Shown piece after piece: positions 11,131 through 21,420 of a stretch of 64,000 bases of DNA. The notes beneath the pieces were generated by a model. It did no database searches and had not been told where the DNA came from. It was given only the letters and a program-made list of their open reading frames with translations. Position 1 is the stretch's first letter. The number at the start of each line of letters is the position of its first letter. Source of the stretch: Gnetum montanum (Eukaryota > Streptophyta > Gnetopsida > Gnetales > Gnetaceae); NCBI GenBank assembly GCA_015680685.1, contig MNCI01020684.1, positions 121,648-185,647 on the forward strand, read 5' to 3'. The translations under genes were made by a program, and so were the position numbers.

Positions 11131-13043
11131 TAACAAGCAGGATTAATAACCACTTTTTATTTTCTTTAATTTTACAACTTTTTTTTCCATTTTTTCATTT
11201 TTCAACCTTCTTGTTTTATCTTTTTATCTTTTTACATTTTTGTAAGTAATCTTGTCTACTAATAAAACACTCGTGTTAATCATTGGTTGAGGTGTGTTCT
11301 ATGTTATTAAGTCACAAGTGGTCAATTATTTGGACAGTGAGCCCACTACACCCACTCATCCATTCTACCAATAAGAGGTTCTGTTCAAGGGTACAGTGAT
11401 ATTCTTGACATTTCTGAAACTTAAAATTAATTTTGTGTTCATTGTACCTAGAATGAAGAAGGATGGACCAAGAGGGAATGATTAGGGTGTGACATCAAGG
11501 GGACTTACAGATTCTCTTTGGTAACATCTACGAGAGTTATCATGCAATGTGGTTGTACAAGGATCCTTGTAGATCTAATGAAAGATGGGAGTAAGAGTAA
11601 TCAAAAGGGCATTCAAAAATCCAATGTTGTTCTATGGGGTACCACTGGAAGGACATGCACCCATATCTGAAGGTTTGCGGCTTCTTTGGATTTAGTAAAG
11701 TGAAAAATAAAAGAGAGAGAGAGAAAAGAAAGAAAAAGAAAAGTGCCACAAAACAAAAATCACTCCTCCCCCGAAGAAAACGCCAAGTGATTGTACTCCT
11801 TGTTGTTATGGTACTCTCATAGTCGTTCATCATGGGATGAAACAATGCAATGTCACTGATTAGAGGAATGGACTTGCTCTTGATCTTGGAATGATGGGTT
11901 AATGACACCTTAATCATGCTTTTCACGTAGGATTCAATATGCCCTAGGCCAATTACCTTAGGTCTCAATCTCTACGATCCCTTCTATACTTCGTCTCATC
12001 TCACTATTCGTGTAATTGTGACTCGTGTCTTGTGTAGTGTAGAATTCTTACCTCATTCCGGTTATAATTACATGTGTGTTTTGTTGAATTAGTACAGATT
12101 ACATTTAACCATTCTAGTGCCCACGGACACTTTTAAGTGTGGTTACACAAGGGCATTATAGGTTGGAACCTGCTTTGGGGAGGATCCACTTGTGTAATCT
12201 TTTGTAATTCTCACTTATGATATAGCTCACACATATCATTTCTCACCCTCAACTTATTTTTCATAACCTTCTTTCCCTACTATTACCCCTCTAAATTTCA
12301 ACATCCCCATGAACCATCACATAACCTTTTTCTTACCACCCAAGGTTTTATAGATCAGTTACACTCACTCATCATTATTCATGCCTTCAAAACCATCTAA
12401 TTACCTCAGAACCCCTTCATAATAGTTCAATGTCTTGAGTTACACTATTGATTTCAAAAAAATCTTCAAGATTTCAGTATTTCTTATGGTGCCTTATGTC
12501 ACTAGGGCTATGATATCACGTACACGATGTATCATACATGATATCGCGTCCCCAAAAACCTATAAATAGGTGACCCCCCACAACACTTAGCCTCATTTCT
12601 CATCATTTACATGGGGGAGTTTTTCAACTTTTTCTCTACGACCTGTGAGTGTGACACCTTTGCTTTTCAACCTCTATCTCGCTCGTTGGTACTCTGATTT
12701 TAATTCCATCTAAACCTGCTTGAACCCAAAGTGTTCAACGTAGTCGTGGGGGAGGGACACCTACCAAAAGGTATCCAACTTTTTTGGAATTTATCATCAC
12801 CCAAAGGACATCATCTAGGGTAATTAGCTAAAACACTTAGAATAATTGTGTCCAAAAATCATTTAACCCTTAGGTATACCAGGAAATTTAAGATTAGAAA
12901 CCACCTAAGTAAGATGGACCCATTATTATAATCTTTCAAGCAATATCACACGAAGATAAACAAATCAATTAATTAAGGCAAGAAGTAAGGTATAACTTAA
13001 ATTCAAAAACAACCTTGGTAACACTTGGCTTGTGTGATTATAG
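11131..13043 (+). other. Non-coding gag-X spacer of element A
   Basis: The first part is T-rich (about 11,150-11,260), the counterpart of the T/A-rich stretches after the coding region in elements B, C and E. A conserved block at about 12,120-12,210 includes TTTGGGGAGGATCCACTTGT and matches, in the opposite strand, 52,340-52,440 (B) and 8,459-8,530 (F). At 12,741-12,754 there is a PPT-like TAGTCGTGGGGGAG. No ORF is supported. Confidence 0.7.
12512..12570 (+). promoter_or_regulatory. Internal promoter-like module upstream of X in element A
   Basis: GATATC palindromes at 12,512-12,517 and 12,540-12,545, embedded in CACGTACACG and ATATCGCGT, are followed by the TATA box CTATAAATAGG (12,560-12,570). 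The layout copies the LTR promoter. The X start at 13,044 is about 480 bp downstream. Element F has the same module at matching distance. Confidence 0.55.
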
Positions 13044-15832
13044 ATGGTCCCGAAACGTGGACAATATGAAGGTCCTTCTCAAGGTGGAAGCAAATGATCT
13101 CGGAGAGGTGGAAGACAAGATCCTACCAAACAACATGTAGAATAAGAGTAATAATCATTTAGCATTCATCAAGAAAATCCTCCTACCATACAGTCTGGGT
13201 AGGCAAAAGGAGGAGCTGCTGCAGCACCTGAACAAGGACAACATCTCACATTTGCCCAAGATTGTGTTCAAGCCATCCACGAGAAGTCTAGATTCGCTCC
13301 AATGATTGTGGAATTAAAACTTGAATCATTTTCAGGGTTCACTCTTGAGGCCATTAGGGATCACCTCAAAGGGTCTCCCTTATGGCCTATCCTCTCTAAA
13401 AGTGGTTCTTGGTACCTAGGAGAGACGTACCAATTTTTGCACAATAGGGAATAAGGCACCACTATCAATATTTGTGGTGTGAAAATTGATTTCTCTATGC
13501 AGGCCATTTCGAAAGTGTTAAACCTTTCGAATATAGGACCAAAAGTTGCTCAGTTATCCACCCACTCAGATCCCGATGTGCAACGGGATTGTTTAGAAAA
13601 GCCTTATGGAAAAGATAAAACATTTGGTGAGTTGACGATGCAAGAGAGGATCTACTTTAAAATTGGAACATATCACCTCTTCCCCATAAAGGGCTTGAAA
13701 AGAATATCAACATATGCAGCAAGAGGATGTGCAATGTTGATGGGAATGGTTAATGCTAACCTGCCCCATCTATATTTAACGGAGATCCTGAGGCGGTTCG
13801 AGAAACGAAAGACAGGGAAGATGGCATTGCCTTTCCCTTGTCTTATTAGAAAGCTTTGCTGACATGCTAGGATTAGAGGATACACCAATGATGTCCTCCA
13901 AAAAGCTCAAACTGCTTCATATGTTGAATTGCTAAAGTTGCCAGCTCCAAGGAAAAGCACTGGCGAAGAGTTGGGACCAGAACAAGAAGAAGAATAGACG
14001 GTTGTACCAACTACAACTTAACTTGTAGGACCTAGCCAACCTCCAAGCATAGGTCCTAGCCAACAATAGGAAGTAGGGCCTAGTATAGGCTAGGATCAGC
14101 TACCACTGCTGCAATACTACAAATCGTCAATGAGCCATCTCAAGGCTATCGCTGAGATGGTCAGTTGGGGAAGTCGTGATGATGCAAACCTCTTCTACAT
14201 CATCAATGATGTCATTCAGCCCACTTTTTATTTAGATCGCATGAGGGATGAAGTATCTATTCACACATAAGAAGGGGAAAGTAGATGATCACCACAGATC
14301 TCAAGAAATGCGGCATCTTTCTAGGTGCAATTAGAGACTGGTGAAGGGGCCAATATGGTGGTCATGCAACATCAGGATGTCGTGGGAGCTACAAAAGTGG
14401 TCACAGACCACATCTAAGAATTCTTTAACGTACCTGTTGTGCCACTGACAGATCTCATAGGAGCACAGGATGCTCAAACTTTGGCCGGAACCTCAATGAC
14501 TCCTGTGGAACATGAGGATGCGCTTGATCGATTGCTCCAAATAGGGAAAGTAATGATGTCCCTATTTGACATCTCTCAGGATGTTATGAAATTCAGTCAG
14601 ATCCCATTTCCACAAAGGGAAAGCTGCTCTTAATAGAAGTGAGGGCCGAGCATGTAGAAGTAGAAGTGTAGAAATTACAAGAGTAGCTCGTAACCCTACA
14701 AGTAGCATAGTGGGGCCCTCTACAATTTGTTCCTACAGACCAGTTAGATTATTTTAGAATTGAGAAACTAACCAAGCTAATAGCGGAAAATAAAATGGTG
14801 GATGATGAAAAAAAGAAGGCTATTTTGGATGCCTCTGCAGCATAGACACAGATTCATGTGTATCTTAAGGCACTCAAGGCCTTACAAGAAGAAAACAAGC
14901 AGCTCGTTGCAGACAACCTTCGGTTGAACACTATGGAAAAGCAAAAGAATGTTCTCAAGGAACACTTCCATCAATTGTGAGAACAATTCATCCAGGTCAA
15001 CTGAGACATAAGTTGTTTAGCCAGAGAGAATCGAACCCTCTCGATGAAGGAGGTATGCGCCATTCATCAAAAGTTAGCTATTGAGATAAGCATGTGGAAA
15101 AATGAGGCTAAATGACATGAGAAGATGAAGGAGAACTTCCGAGATCAGGTGGGGATGTACCAACAAATCATTGAGAAGGAGATCCATATGGACAAGGCCC
15201 AGATCAACACTATTAGTGCTTAACACACTGACTGGAGAGCCATATTGGACACATATGCCTTCACTCACCAAGTGGAAGTTAAGAACTAGGACCTACAAAT
15301 TTAGGATTTAACAGAATACATGGAGTTGGCAAATTTGAGGTATACCAACCTTGTCATGTTAACATCAGGATGCCCAAGGATAGAGCTTGAGTAGCAATTA
15401 GCAACCACCCACATCAAATATGAAGTAAAATTTGTAGAATGCAAGAAGCTGTTGGAGAAACTGAAAGTTGCAAATTCTGAACTTGAGGTGGTGAAAGCCA
15501 GCTACCAAGGATAGAAAGGTGTTGCAATGGACTTGGCTTGATGGCTAGCATATTTTCAAGAGTACAAGGATAAAGTCAGAGCCTATGTGGAGGATCGACA
15601 GGTGTTTATAGCTTGGTATGTCAAGGCCAACCAAATGTTTCCACAACTACCCTATCCATGGGAAGTGCCGACTCTATCAAACATTGGAACATTAGCACGG
15701 ACAACATAAGACCCTCTGATTGAAGAGGAGAAGCTCCAAGCCGTACTTCAACATCAACAAGCCTCAAAACCTGGAGCACAAAACAAAGAAAAAGCACCAA
15801 TGGAGGAGCCACAACCACATGGAACTACATGA
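13044..15832 (+). pseudogene. X ORF of element A (ATHILA-ORF-like domain plus coiled coil)
   Basis: Starting at ATG 13,044 (MVPKRGQYEG) and ending PMEEPQPHGTT-stop at 15,832, it has about 930 codons of coding length interrupted by stops. N-terminal domain (13,290-13,970): KSRFAPMIVELKLESF, GSPLWPIL, VKIDFSMQAISKVLNLSNIG, QLSTHSDPDV, GELTMQERIYFKIGTYHLFP, KGLKRISTYAARGCAMLMGM, LPHLYLTEILRRFEKRKTGK, ALPFPCLIRKLC. This resembles the putative plant transposon/ATHILA ORF families (named from memory). A middle segment has LIGAQDAQTLAGTSMTPVEH. The C-terminal part (14,750-15,830) is rich in E/K/Q/L heptads and should form a long coiled coil. It lies between the spacer and the PPT, where env-like ORFs lie in other Athila-type elements. 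No signal peptide or membrane segment is evident. Function unknown. Confidence 0.7.
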
Positions 15833-15982
15833 GTTCCATCCATTTTTGTAGATGTAGAACATTTGTGTTATGTCTTTATTTTGTTTTCATTCCACACTAT
15901 GACATAATCCTATTTTTCCCATCTAATAATCCCATACCTATCCACTGTGGAAATCACTATAACTTGAGGAAAATTTTGCATT

Positions 15983-15996
15983 CAGTCGTGGGGGTA
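15983..15996 (+). other. Polypurine tract of element A
   Basis: CAGTCGTGGGGGTA lies immediately before the 3' LTR start TGATGAG. Elements B, C and E have the equivalent immediately outside their 3' LTRs (for example the reverse complement at 48,596-48,608). Confidence 0.75.
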
Positions 15997-16813
15997 TGAT
16001 GAGCTGTCATTTGGGGTGACTGCGATATCACGTACATGATATCGCATGCCCAGTCCTGATATCGCATACGCGATATCGCAGCCTATCTCCTCATCTATAA
16101 ATAAGAGGTAGATAGATGAGTTAGGCATTAGTAAGTTTTTAGAATTAGTTTTCATTCAAGTGTTTTTTTTCTTTCTCTCCCTTTTCCTCTCCGTGTATGC
16201 CCGCAGTGTGGTGATTGTAATTGTATGACATCCTTTATTCGAGTGTGACGTACTTGGACATGCACATGACTAGCAATAAAGATTGAGATTACTTCATCAT
16301 TGCAGAATTCACTTAGTTTAATTAATTAATTAATTAATTGTTTAATTTTCATCTACTACTTTCTTAGTTAATATCTCTTACCCTTATCTCCTAGAAACGT
16401 AGAATAAGTACGACTTGACTACTTGGTAACCCAGTAGAGTACCTAGGATCTACACTTGGTAATCCTAGTGGTAGTCATGTACAAAGTCCAAGATGTGTAC
16501 GGATAATCAAGGAACCTATACTCATCGCACTTAGGCTAGTTAGATTCTCTCACCCTTTCTCTCCTAGATTAGTAAACATTACTTTCCATTGCCTTCAGGA
16601 GTAACATTAGATTGGGAACCACATCATACACCTCACTCTAGACTAAAACATACATGACAAAGATAATACTAGTCCAGGTGGGAAGACAACGAACTGCAAC
16701 CTAAGGCTAACTATCTAGATGCCACAACTAGTCCATCTACAGAGTTCGACCAGATCACGCGTGTAACACTCGTATTCATATGGTTGAGTGTAGAGGTACC
16801 TCTCCACTCATCA
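15997..16813 (+). repeat. 3' LTR of element A (817 bp)
   Basis: Begins TGATGAG and ends ACTCATCA, the family's inverted terminal repeat. Order: GATATC/CGATATCG cluster (16,022-16,080), TATA box CTATAAATA at about 16,095, a conserved TTCGAGTGTGACGTACTTGG (about 16,236), an AATAAA polyadenylation signal (about 16,276), and a long U5 with the TAGTCCAGGTGGGAAGACAA and GTTCGACCAGATCACGCGTG blocks shared by all copies. A (TTAA)n run is included. Confidence 0.9.
16317..16340. repeat. Short (TTAA)n microsatellite in LTR
   Basis: About six tandem TTAA units inside the 3' LTR of element A. The matching place in other LTRs has only one or two units. Confidence 0.8.
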
Positions 16814-16818
16814 TCTAT

Positions 16819-17348
16819 GAAGTTGCCTACCTTTAGGCATAGGTACATGTTTTTCCAATTAAAGCCATAGAAGCTTATTTAGTGCCATTTTGAGTTGCTC
16901 TTACTTCCATTTTTCATTAGATCTACAAGGATATAGTTACAACCTTGGAAACACACTAGAGCATATGGAAGTAGCCAAAGAGAATCTATGAATCCCCTTG
17001 ATGTCATACCCTTATCATTCCACCTTGGTCCTTCACTCGTCTCTCCAAATACAATGATTATCAAATTATTTATAGTTAGATGATGAAAAAGATTATCATT
17101 GTGACCAGAGCATGAACCTCTTATATTAATGAAATGTGTGGATGGATGTCATGGTCTCAATGTCCAAATAATCAATTCCTTATGACTAGGCAACATAGAG
17201 AAAAACCTCAACATAATGGATAACATGATCAACTTATTCATGGTCAAGATTATAATGAAAAATTGAAAACAACAATTAGAAAAAGTAAAAGAAATAGAGA
17301 AATGACAAAAAATTGTAAAACAAAAAGATAAAATAACACTTAAGAATC
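16819..17348 (-). other. Spacer of element F, right part
   Basis: Continues the F spacer interrupted by element A. The sequence around 16,890-16,980 (CCATTTTTCATTAGATCTAC...) aligns with 52,950-53,010 of element B and with the reverse complement of 11,550-11,620 of element A. An A-rich tract at 17,260-17,335 matches the T-rich post-gag tract of the others. Non-coding. Confidence 0.7.
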
Positions 17349-19828
17349 CTAGAAATTGGAATGGGGGGTGACCCCACAACTAAAAATTTGGTCGTGGCTA
17401 GGATTAATAAGTGAATGAATAGGATCCATGCATGTATGAAATGTTAAGGGCCCATCATGCCCCAGCCACTGAGTGTTTGTTGGTGGTATGGTGGTTGGGT
17501 AGATTATAGAGAGCATAGTGGGGCAGGTTAGATGGTGTGTGTACATTATGAGGGAAATAAAACCCACTATGGTACCCTTGAATATATGGTAGTATGCATG
17601 GATCTATGTGTCCCTTCACATTGGTTAATTCACTGGATTGTGTGGATGTTGGAGTGTGAGGTGGAGTCTTGGATATAGTGACAGTTGTGATTGATGGAGC
17701 TAAGCAAGGTGTGGCACCAAGTTTTCCTTGGGCTAGTTTAGAAGGTGAAGTAGGTTCGGAAGTGTGATTCTTCTTCTTATGGTCATGCCTAAATAAGGAA
17801 CACTTTCAACATTGCAGAGGGAACCTATTTTCGTTAATAGTAGCAACACACATTACATCTATTGGTTGGCACAGTGGTGCAGAACCATCTGATACACCTA
17901 ATGGTAGTGTAGAAGGAGGTGAAGGATGAGAATACCGAGGGTGAGGAAATGTGTGAGAAGTATGAGGTGGTGATCCCTCAAGAGGAGACATTGATTGATG
18001 GTACTTGAGAGAGTGATAACATCGATTGGAGGTAGAGGATTCAAAACTAGTGGGAGAAACAGGATGTTGAACATAGTAGGCATTTGGTTGTGGTAGACAG
18101 GGAGGATGTGGCTAACTAGATGGTGGCCTTCCCCATGCTGGTACATTTTGTCACTATAGTGGAGCAAAGTGTTAAGGCTAGTAATAACTCCCCTCAAGAT
18201 CATACAATGAGTTATGGGGTTGTCCATAATTACCTTGTGGAACAAGGATGTGCCTAAATTGATACCTTTGTACGAATTTTGGATGCAGCTTTCTTGCCCA
18301 ATGCTCATACAAATGTGACAAGACTAGGTAATGGCCCTTTGGATGGTCATATAAATAGGCATCACATCCATCCTCATTATTTGTAGTTAAGCCTTTGGTC
18401 TCATTATCCTTAGCCATTCTCCCTGGTTGCCGAACAGTGTTCTTAATTTTTTTTATTTCTGTACCCTCTATTTGTTTTGATTCCTAGGTTTATTTTGGAT
18501 GACCCTCTCCCCAACAACATCTTCTAAATTTACACTTTGTTCATTTGCCCATATGGTCATCTTTTTATGCTTTGCCTCAATTTTATCTATCAATTTCTGT
18601 ATTGGCAAAGGTTGGAACTGTATCACCCTTTCAAAATTGGTTGTCTCCTCTTCATTATGGTTCTAGACCCTTGTTGTTTCTAGAGTTGGGTCCCACTCAA
18701 ATGTGTTGGCATTCTCCCATTTAGATAATTTTCTCTCTTCTTTTGCCAGACACTCTATTAGTTCTTTGACCTAGTGGCCTTGGAGCTTATATCATTTTCC
18801 TTGAGCATACTTTCCAAGGTTCACCCTTGTTTCATTGCTAAGCCCATCTATAATGTGGAGTATTTTCTCTTTCTTGAAGAACCTATGACCTAGACATTTA
18901 TTCAATAAGGCATAGTATCTATCTAAGGCCATGTCCAAGGGCTCCTGTTGTTCTTGTTTCCATCTTTGGATTTGTCTCCTCAAGGAAAACACTTGCACAT
19001 AGGTTTGGTATCTTTTGGTGAAAAGTTCTAACATGGTTGACCATCGTCTAATTGAATTTGGTTCCAATAATCTATACCACACTTTGGCTTTATCGATTAA
19101 TATCCTAGGAAAGAGCTTAAGATTTTTCCATTTACTGTCCACATTGTTGAGCACACAAGCATCATGGAAGTCCTATAAATGATGTTGTGGATTTGAGTCA
19201 TAGCCTCCTACAAATTTTGAAATATTATTCAAGTCAATCTTAGGTAGTCAACTCTTCTTACAATGCCTGTGAGATATCTTAATGGTCTCTATGATGTGCA
19301 TTAGGCTTTTAGGGACTACCAGGGGTTTATCATCATCAAACAAGTTGTGATTAAAATATCTATTTGATTGATGGTGAAGATGGGGCCTGTGTTCATGTTG
19401 ATGACCTTGAGTGTATCTGTGGGTTTGATTTTGCTTTTATTCTAACCCTTTTGTGAAGCTCTATCTCTATACCTACATTCATCTTCGTCAGAACTAGATG
19501 TTGAAGCTGAGGGGGAAGATGAAAAGGAGGAACTAGTAGCATAGCTATGGCTTCTATAACGTTCTTCAAGGTCCCTTGGTTTATCATTTCTAAGTACCAA
19601 GGAGGTCTTAGGCCTTAAGGCCTCCCCTAGTTTAGGACTGATGTCATATTTTTCAAGATTGTCTGCCCTAGGTGAATGTAGTCTTTGAGTGTCATTAGGA
19701 TGGCCATGGTCATGAAAAACCCCTTCATACAATGGATCACTCTAATCTTCATCATTATATAATTCCTTAGTTCTCCAATGAATAGGTGCACTACGTGGCT
19801 CATAATCATTTCCACGTGAGTGAGACAT
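17349..19828 (-). pseudogene. gag of element F
   Basis: Minus strand from ATG 19,828 (MSHSRGNDYEPRSAPIHWRT) to a stop at about 17,349. After an acidic/Ser-rich N-terminal part (SFSSSPSASTSSSDEDE near 19,500) comes the conserved core at 19,154-18,792: NLKLFPRILIDKAKVWYRLL, SIRRWSTMLELFTKRYQTYV, LRRQIQRWKQEQQEPLDMAL, HIIDGLSNETRVNLGKYAQG. The zinc-knuckle position (about 18,375-18,320) reads CDAYLYDHPKGHY, having lost two of the cysteines kept in A, B and E. A Pro-rich tail follows. Multiple frameshifts. No protease or pol downstream. Confidence 0.8.
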
Positions 19829-19936
19829 TGTTGTCGATTCATGGTGTGTGTTTGAATACTTCTCAAAAGATATATCGTTAATACCTTTTTATAGTGATCT
19901 TATGTAATACAACTAATCTAGATAACTAGCACCATC

Positions 19937-19953
19937 CCTGGCAATGGTGCCAA
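19937..19953 (-). other. Primer-binding site of element F (tRNA-Asp type)
   Basis: Minus strand TTGGCACCATTGCCAGGG directly follows the LTR end. Apart from a few transitions it is the complement of the tRNA-Asp 3' end (TGGCGCCGTTGCCGGGG), a primer used by many plant Ty3/gypsy elements. Confidence 0.75.
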
Positions 19954-20753
19954 TGATGAGTGACAAGGTACCCCTACGCTCAACCATACGAATACGAGCG
20001 TGTACACGTGACTCGATTGAACTTTGTGGATGGATTCATTGTGGTACCTAGATAGTTATATGTTGATCGAGTTCGTTGTCTTCCCACCTAGACTAGTAGT
20101 AGCTTTGTCACATATGGTTTAGTCTAGGGTGAGGCATTCAATGTTATCCTAAGTCTACGTTACTCTTGATAACAGAAAAGATAAATTGATTAAATTATAA
20201 ATGAGTAAAACCTAAATTAGCCTATGATGATGGTATCCGTCCTTAACCATTAGTACATGTCTTGGACTTTGTGGGATTACTACTGGGCATGCCAAGTATT
20301 CGCAGTTAAACGCTCGTGATTAAGGCATACACATTCTGCTTAATGACAAGAAAAGTAAATAACAATAAATCAAACTGTTAACTAAAGAAGACATTAAATA
20401 ATTAAAATAATGAAATTAATCTAAGTGAATGATGCAATTATTTAAGTAATCTTGATCTTTATTGTTGGTCATGCATGTGTCCAAGTACGTCACACTCGAA
20501 AAAAGGTGTCGTACAATTATAAACATCACACTGTGGGCATGCACAAGCAATAACTAGCTTGGAAGAAAGAAACTAAAAACTAAACTGCCAAAAGAAAAGA
20601 ACTTCTAACTCTCTAATAATAATCCCCTCACTGTGCGCCTAAGTGCTATATTTATAGGCTAAGACAGGAATCACTATATCACATATACGATATCATATCC
20701 AGGTTGCGATATCACGTACCCAATATCGGGCCCTAGCAAACCGCGATTCATCA
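19954..20753 (-). repeat. 5' LTR of element F (800 bp)
   Basis: Read in minus sense it starts TGATGAATCGCGG (20,753) and ends ACTCATCA (19,954). It carries a decayed GATATC/GATATT cluster near 20,670-20,730, a TATA box (reverse of TATTTATAG near 20,650) and the conserved GTGTGACGTACTTGGAC block near 20,480. The outer edge at 20,753/20,754 is a clean join to chromovirus RNase H sequence. Confidence 0.85.
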
Positions 20754-21420
20754 TCATCAAACAAATAGTGGTATTGAACCTTTAAGGTGAACAAAACTAC
20801 TCCTAACTCAAGATTATAAGTGGAATAGAATGTCTCATGAGGTTTCAGCTATCTCCAGACATACACAACCACTTTGCCATCTTACATAAGGACATACCCA
20901 TAACCTTTATGTAATGGATCAATTCAAACATCAAATGGTTTACATAGAGTTAATGAAATTAAAATATGAATCAAAAGCAATTTACTCTTAAGTTTATCAA
21001 AAGCAACTTAATAATGCAGATCCCATAAGTACCCAACATTATTTTGCAACAACTTTATTAGAGTTGAAGTGATGCAGAAAAAGTTCTTAATAAACCTCCT
21101 CTAATAACCTACTAGTCCAAGAATCCTACAAGCCTCTCCAACATTCTTAAGGATAGGCCAATCCTGAATAGTTGAAAATTTAGTGGTATCCACTATTATA
21201 CTAGCCTTCAAAATGACATGTCCTAAGAACTAAATCTCACAATGCTAAAATGAATACTTCAAAGGTTGAATGAACAACTGATGCTTTGTAAGTATCTACA
21301 AAATAGTTCCCAAATGCTTTTCATGAAGATCCTCTAATGACGAGTATCCCAGGATGTCATTGATGAACACAATGACATTGTTCATAAAATTTGTGAAGAG
21401 TATTTATACCATGCTTTTCT
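20754..21420 (-). pseudogene. Chromovirus-type RT/RNase H remnant
   Basis: Minus-strand translation shows the RT palm and RNase H start of a Ty3/gypsy pol: FMNNVIVFINDILGYSS-EDLHEKHL (the FIDDIL catalytic block with one Asp replaced by Asn), FLGHVILKASIIVD, ILGLVGY-RRFIKNFF, WDLHY-VAFDKLKSKLLL, then PLHKGYGYVLM-DGKVVVY and LKPHETFYSTYNLELGVVLF, ending at HYLF where the LTR of F was inserted. Several stops and frameshifts. At the other end (about 21,420) it abuts NB-ARC coding sequence in the same orientation. The integrase end at 4,741-5,284 is the probable continuation of the same element. Confidence 0.8.

Larger units (their letters stand above)
8976..16813 (+). mobile_element. Element A: Athila-like gag+X LTR retrotransposon
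   Basis: A complete insertion flanked by the 5-bp target duplication TCTAT (8,971-8,975 and 16,814-16,818). The order is 5' LTR reduced to its U3 promoter part (8,976 to about 9,112), gag leader, gag (9,228-11,130), non-coding spacer with an internal promoter-like module (11,131-13,043), X ORF (13,044-15,832), PPT (15,983-15,996) and full 3' LTR (15,997-16,813). There is no RT, RNase H or integrase anywhere, so it depended on another element. It sits inside element F in opposite orientation. The rest of the 5' LTR and the primer-binding site are deleted, so it could not be copied now. Confidence 0.88.
5285..20753 (-). mobile_element. Element F: Athila-like gag+X LTR retrotransposon, 3'-truncated, split by element A
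   Basis: In minus sense the order is 5' LTR (20,753-19,954), tRNA-Asp-type PBS, gag (19,828-17,349), a non-coding spacer, the insertion of element A, the rest of the spacer, and then the X ORF, cut off at 5,285. The X C-terminus, PPT and 3' LTR are missing. Spacer sequence just right of element A (GCTCTTACTTCCATTTTTCA and neighbours, near 16,890) is the direct continuation of that left of 8,970 by comparison with intact element B, and the 5-bp TCTAT flanks A on both sides. No RT or integrase is present, so F is non-autonomous in design. It lies within chromovirus sequence (integrase left, RNase H right). Confidence 0.8.
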
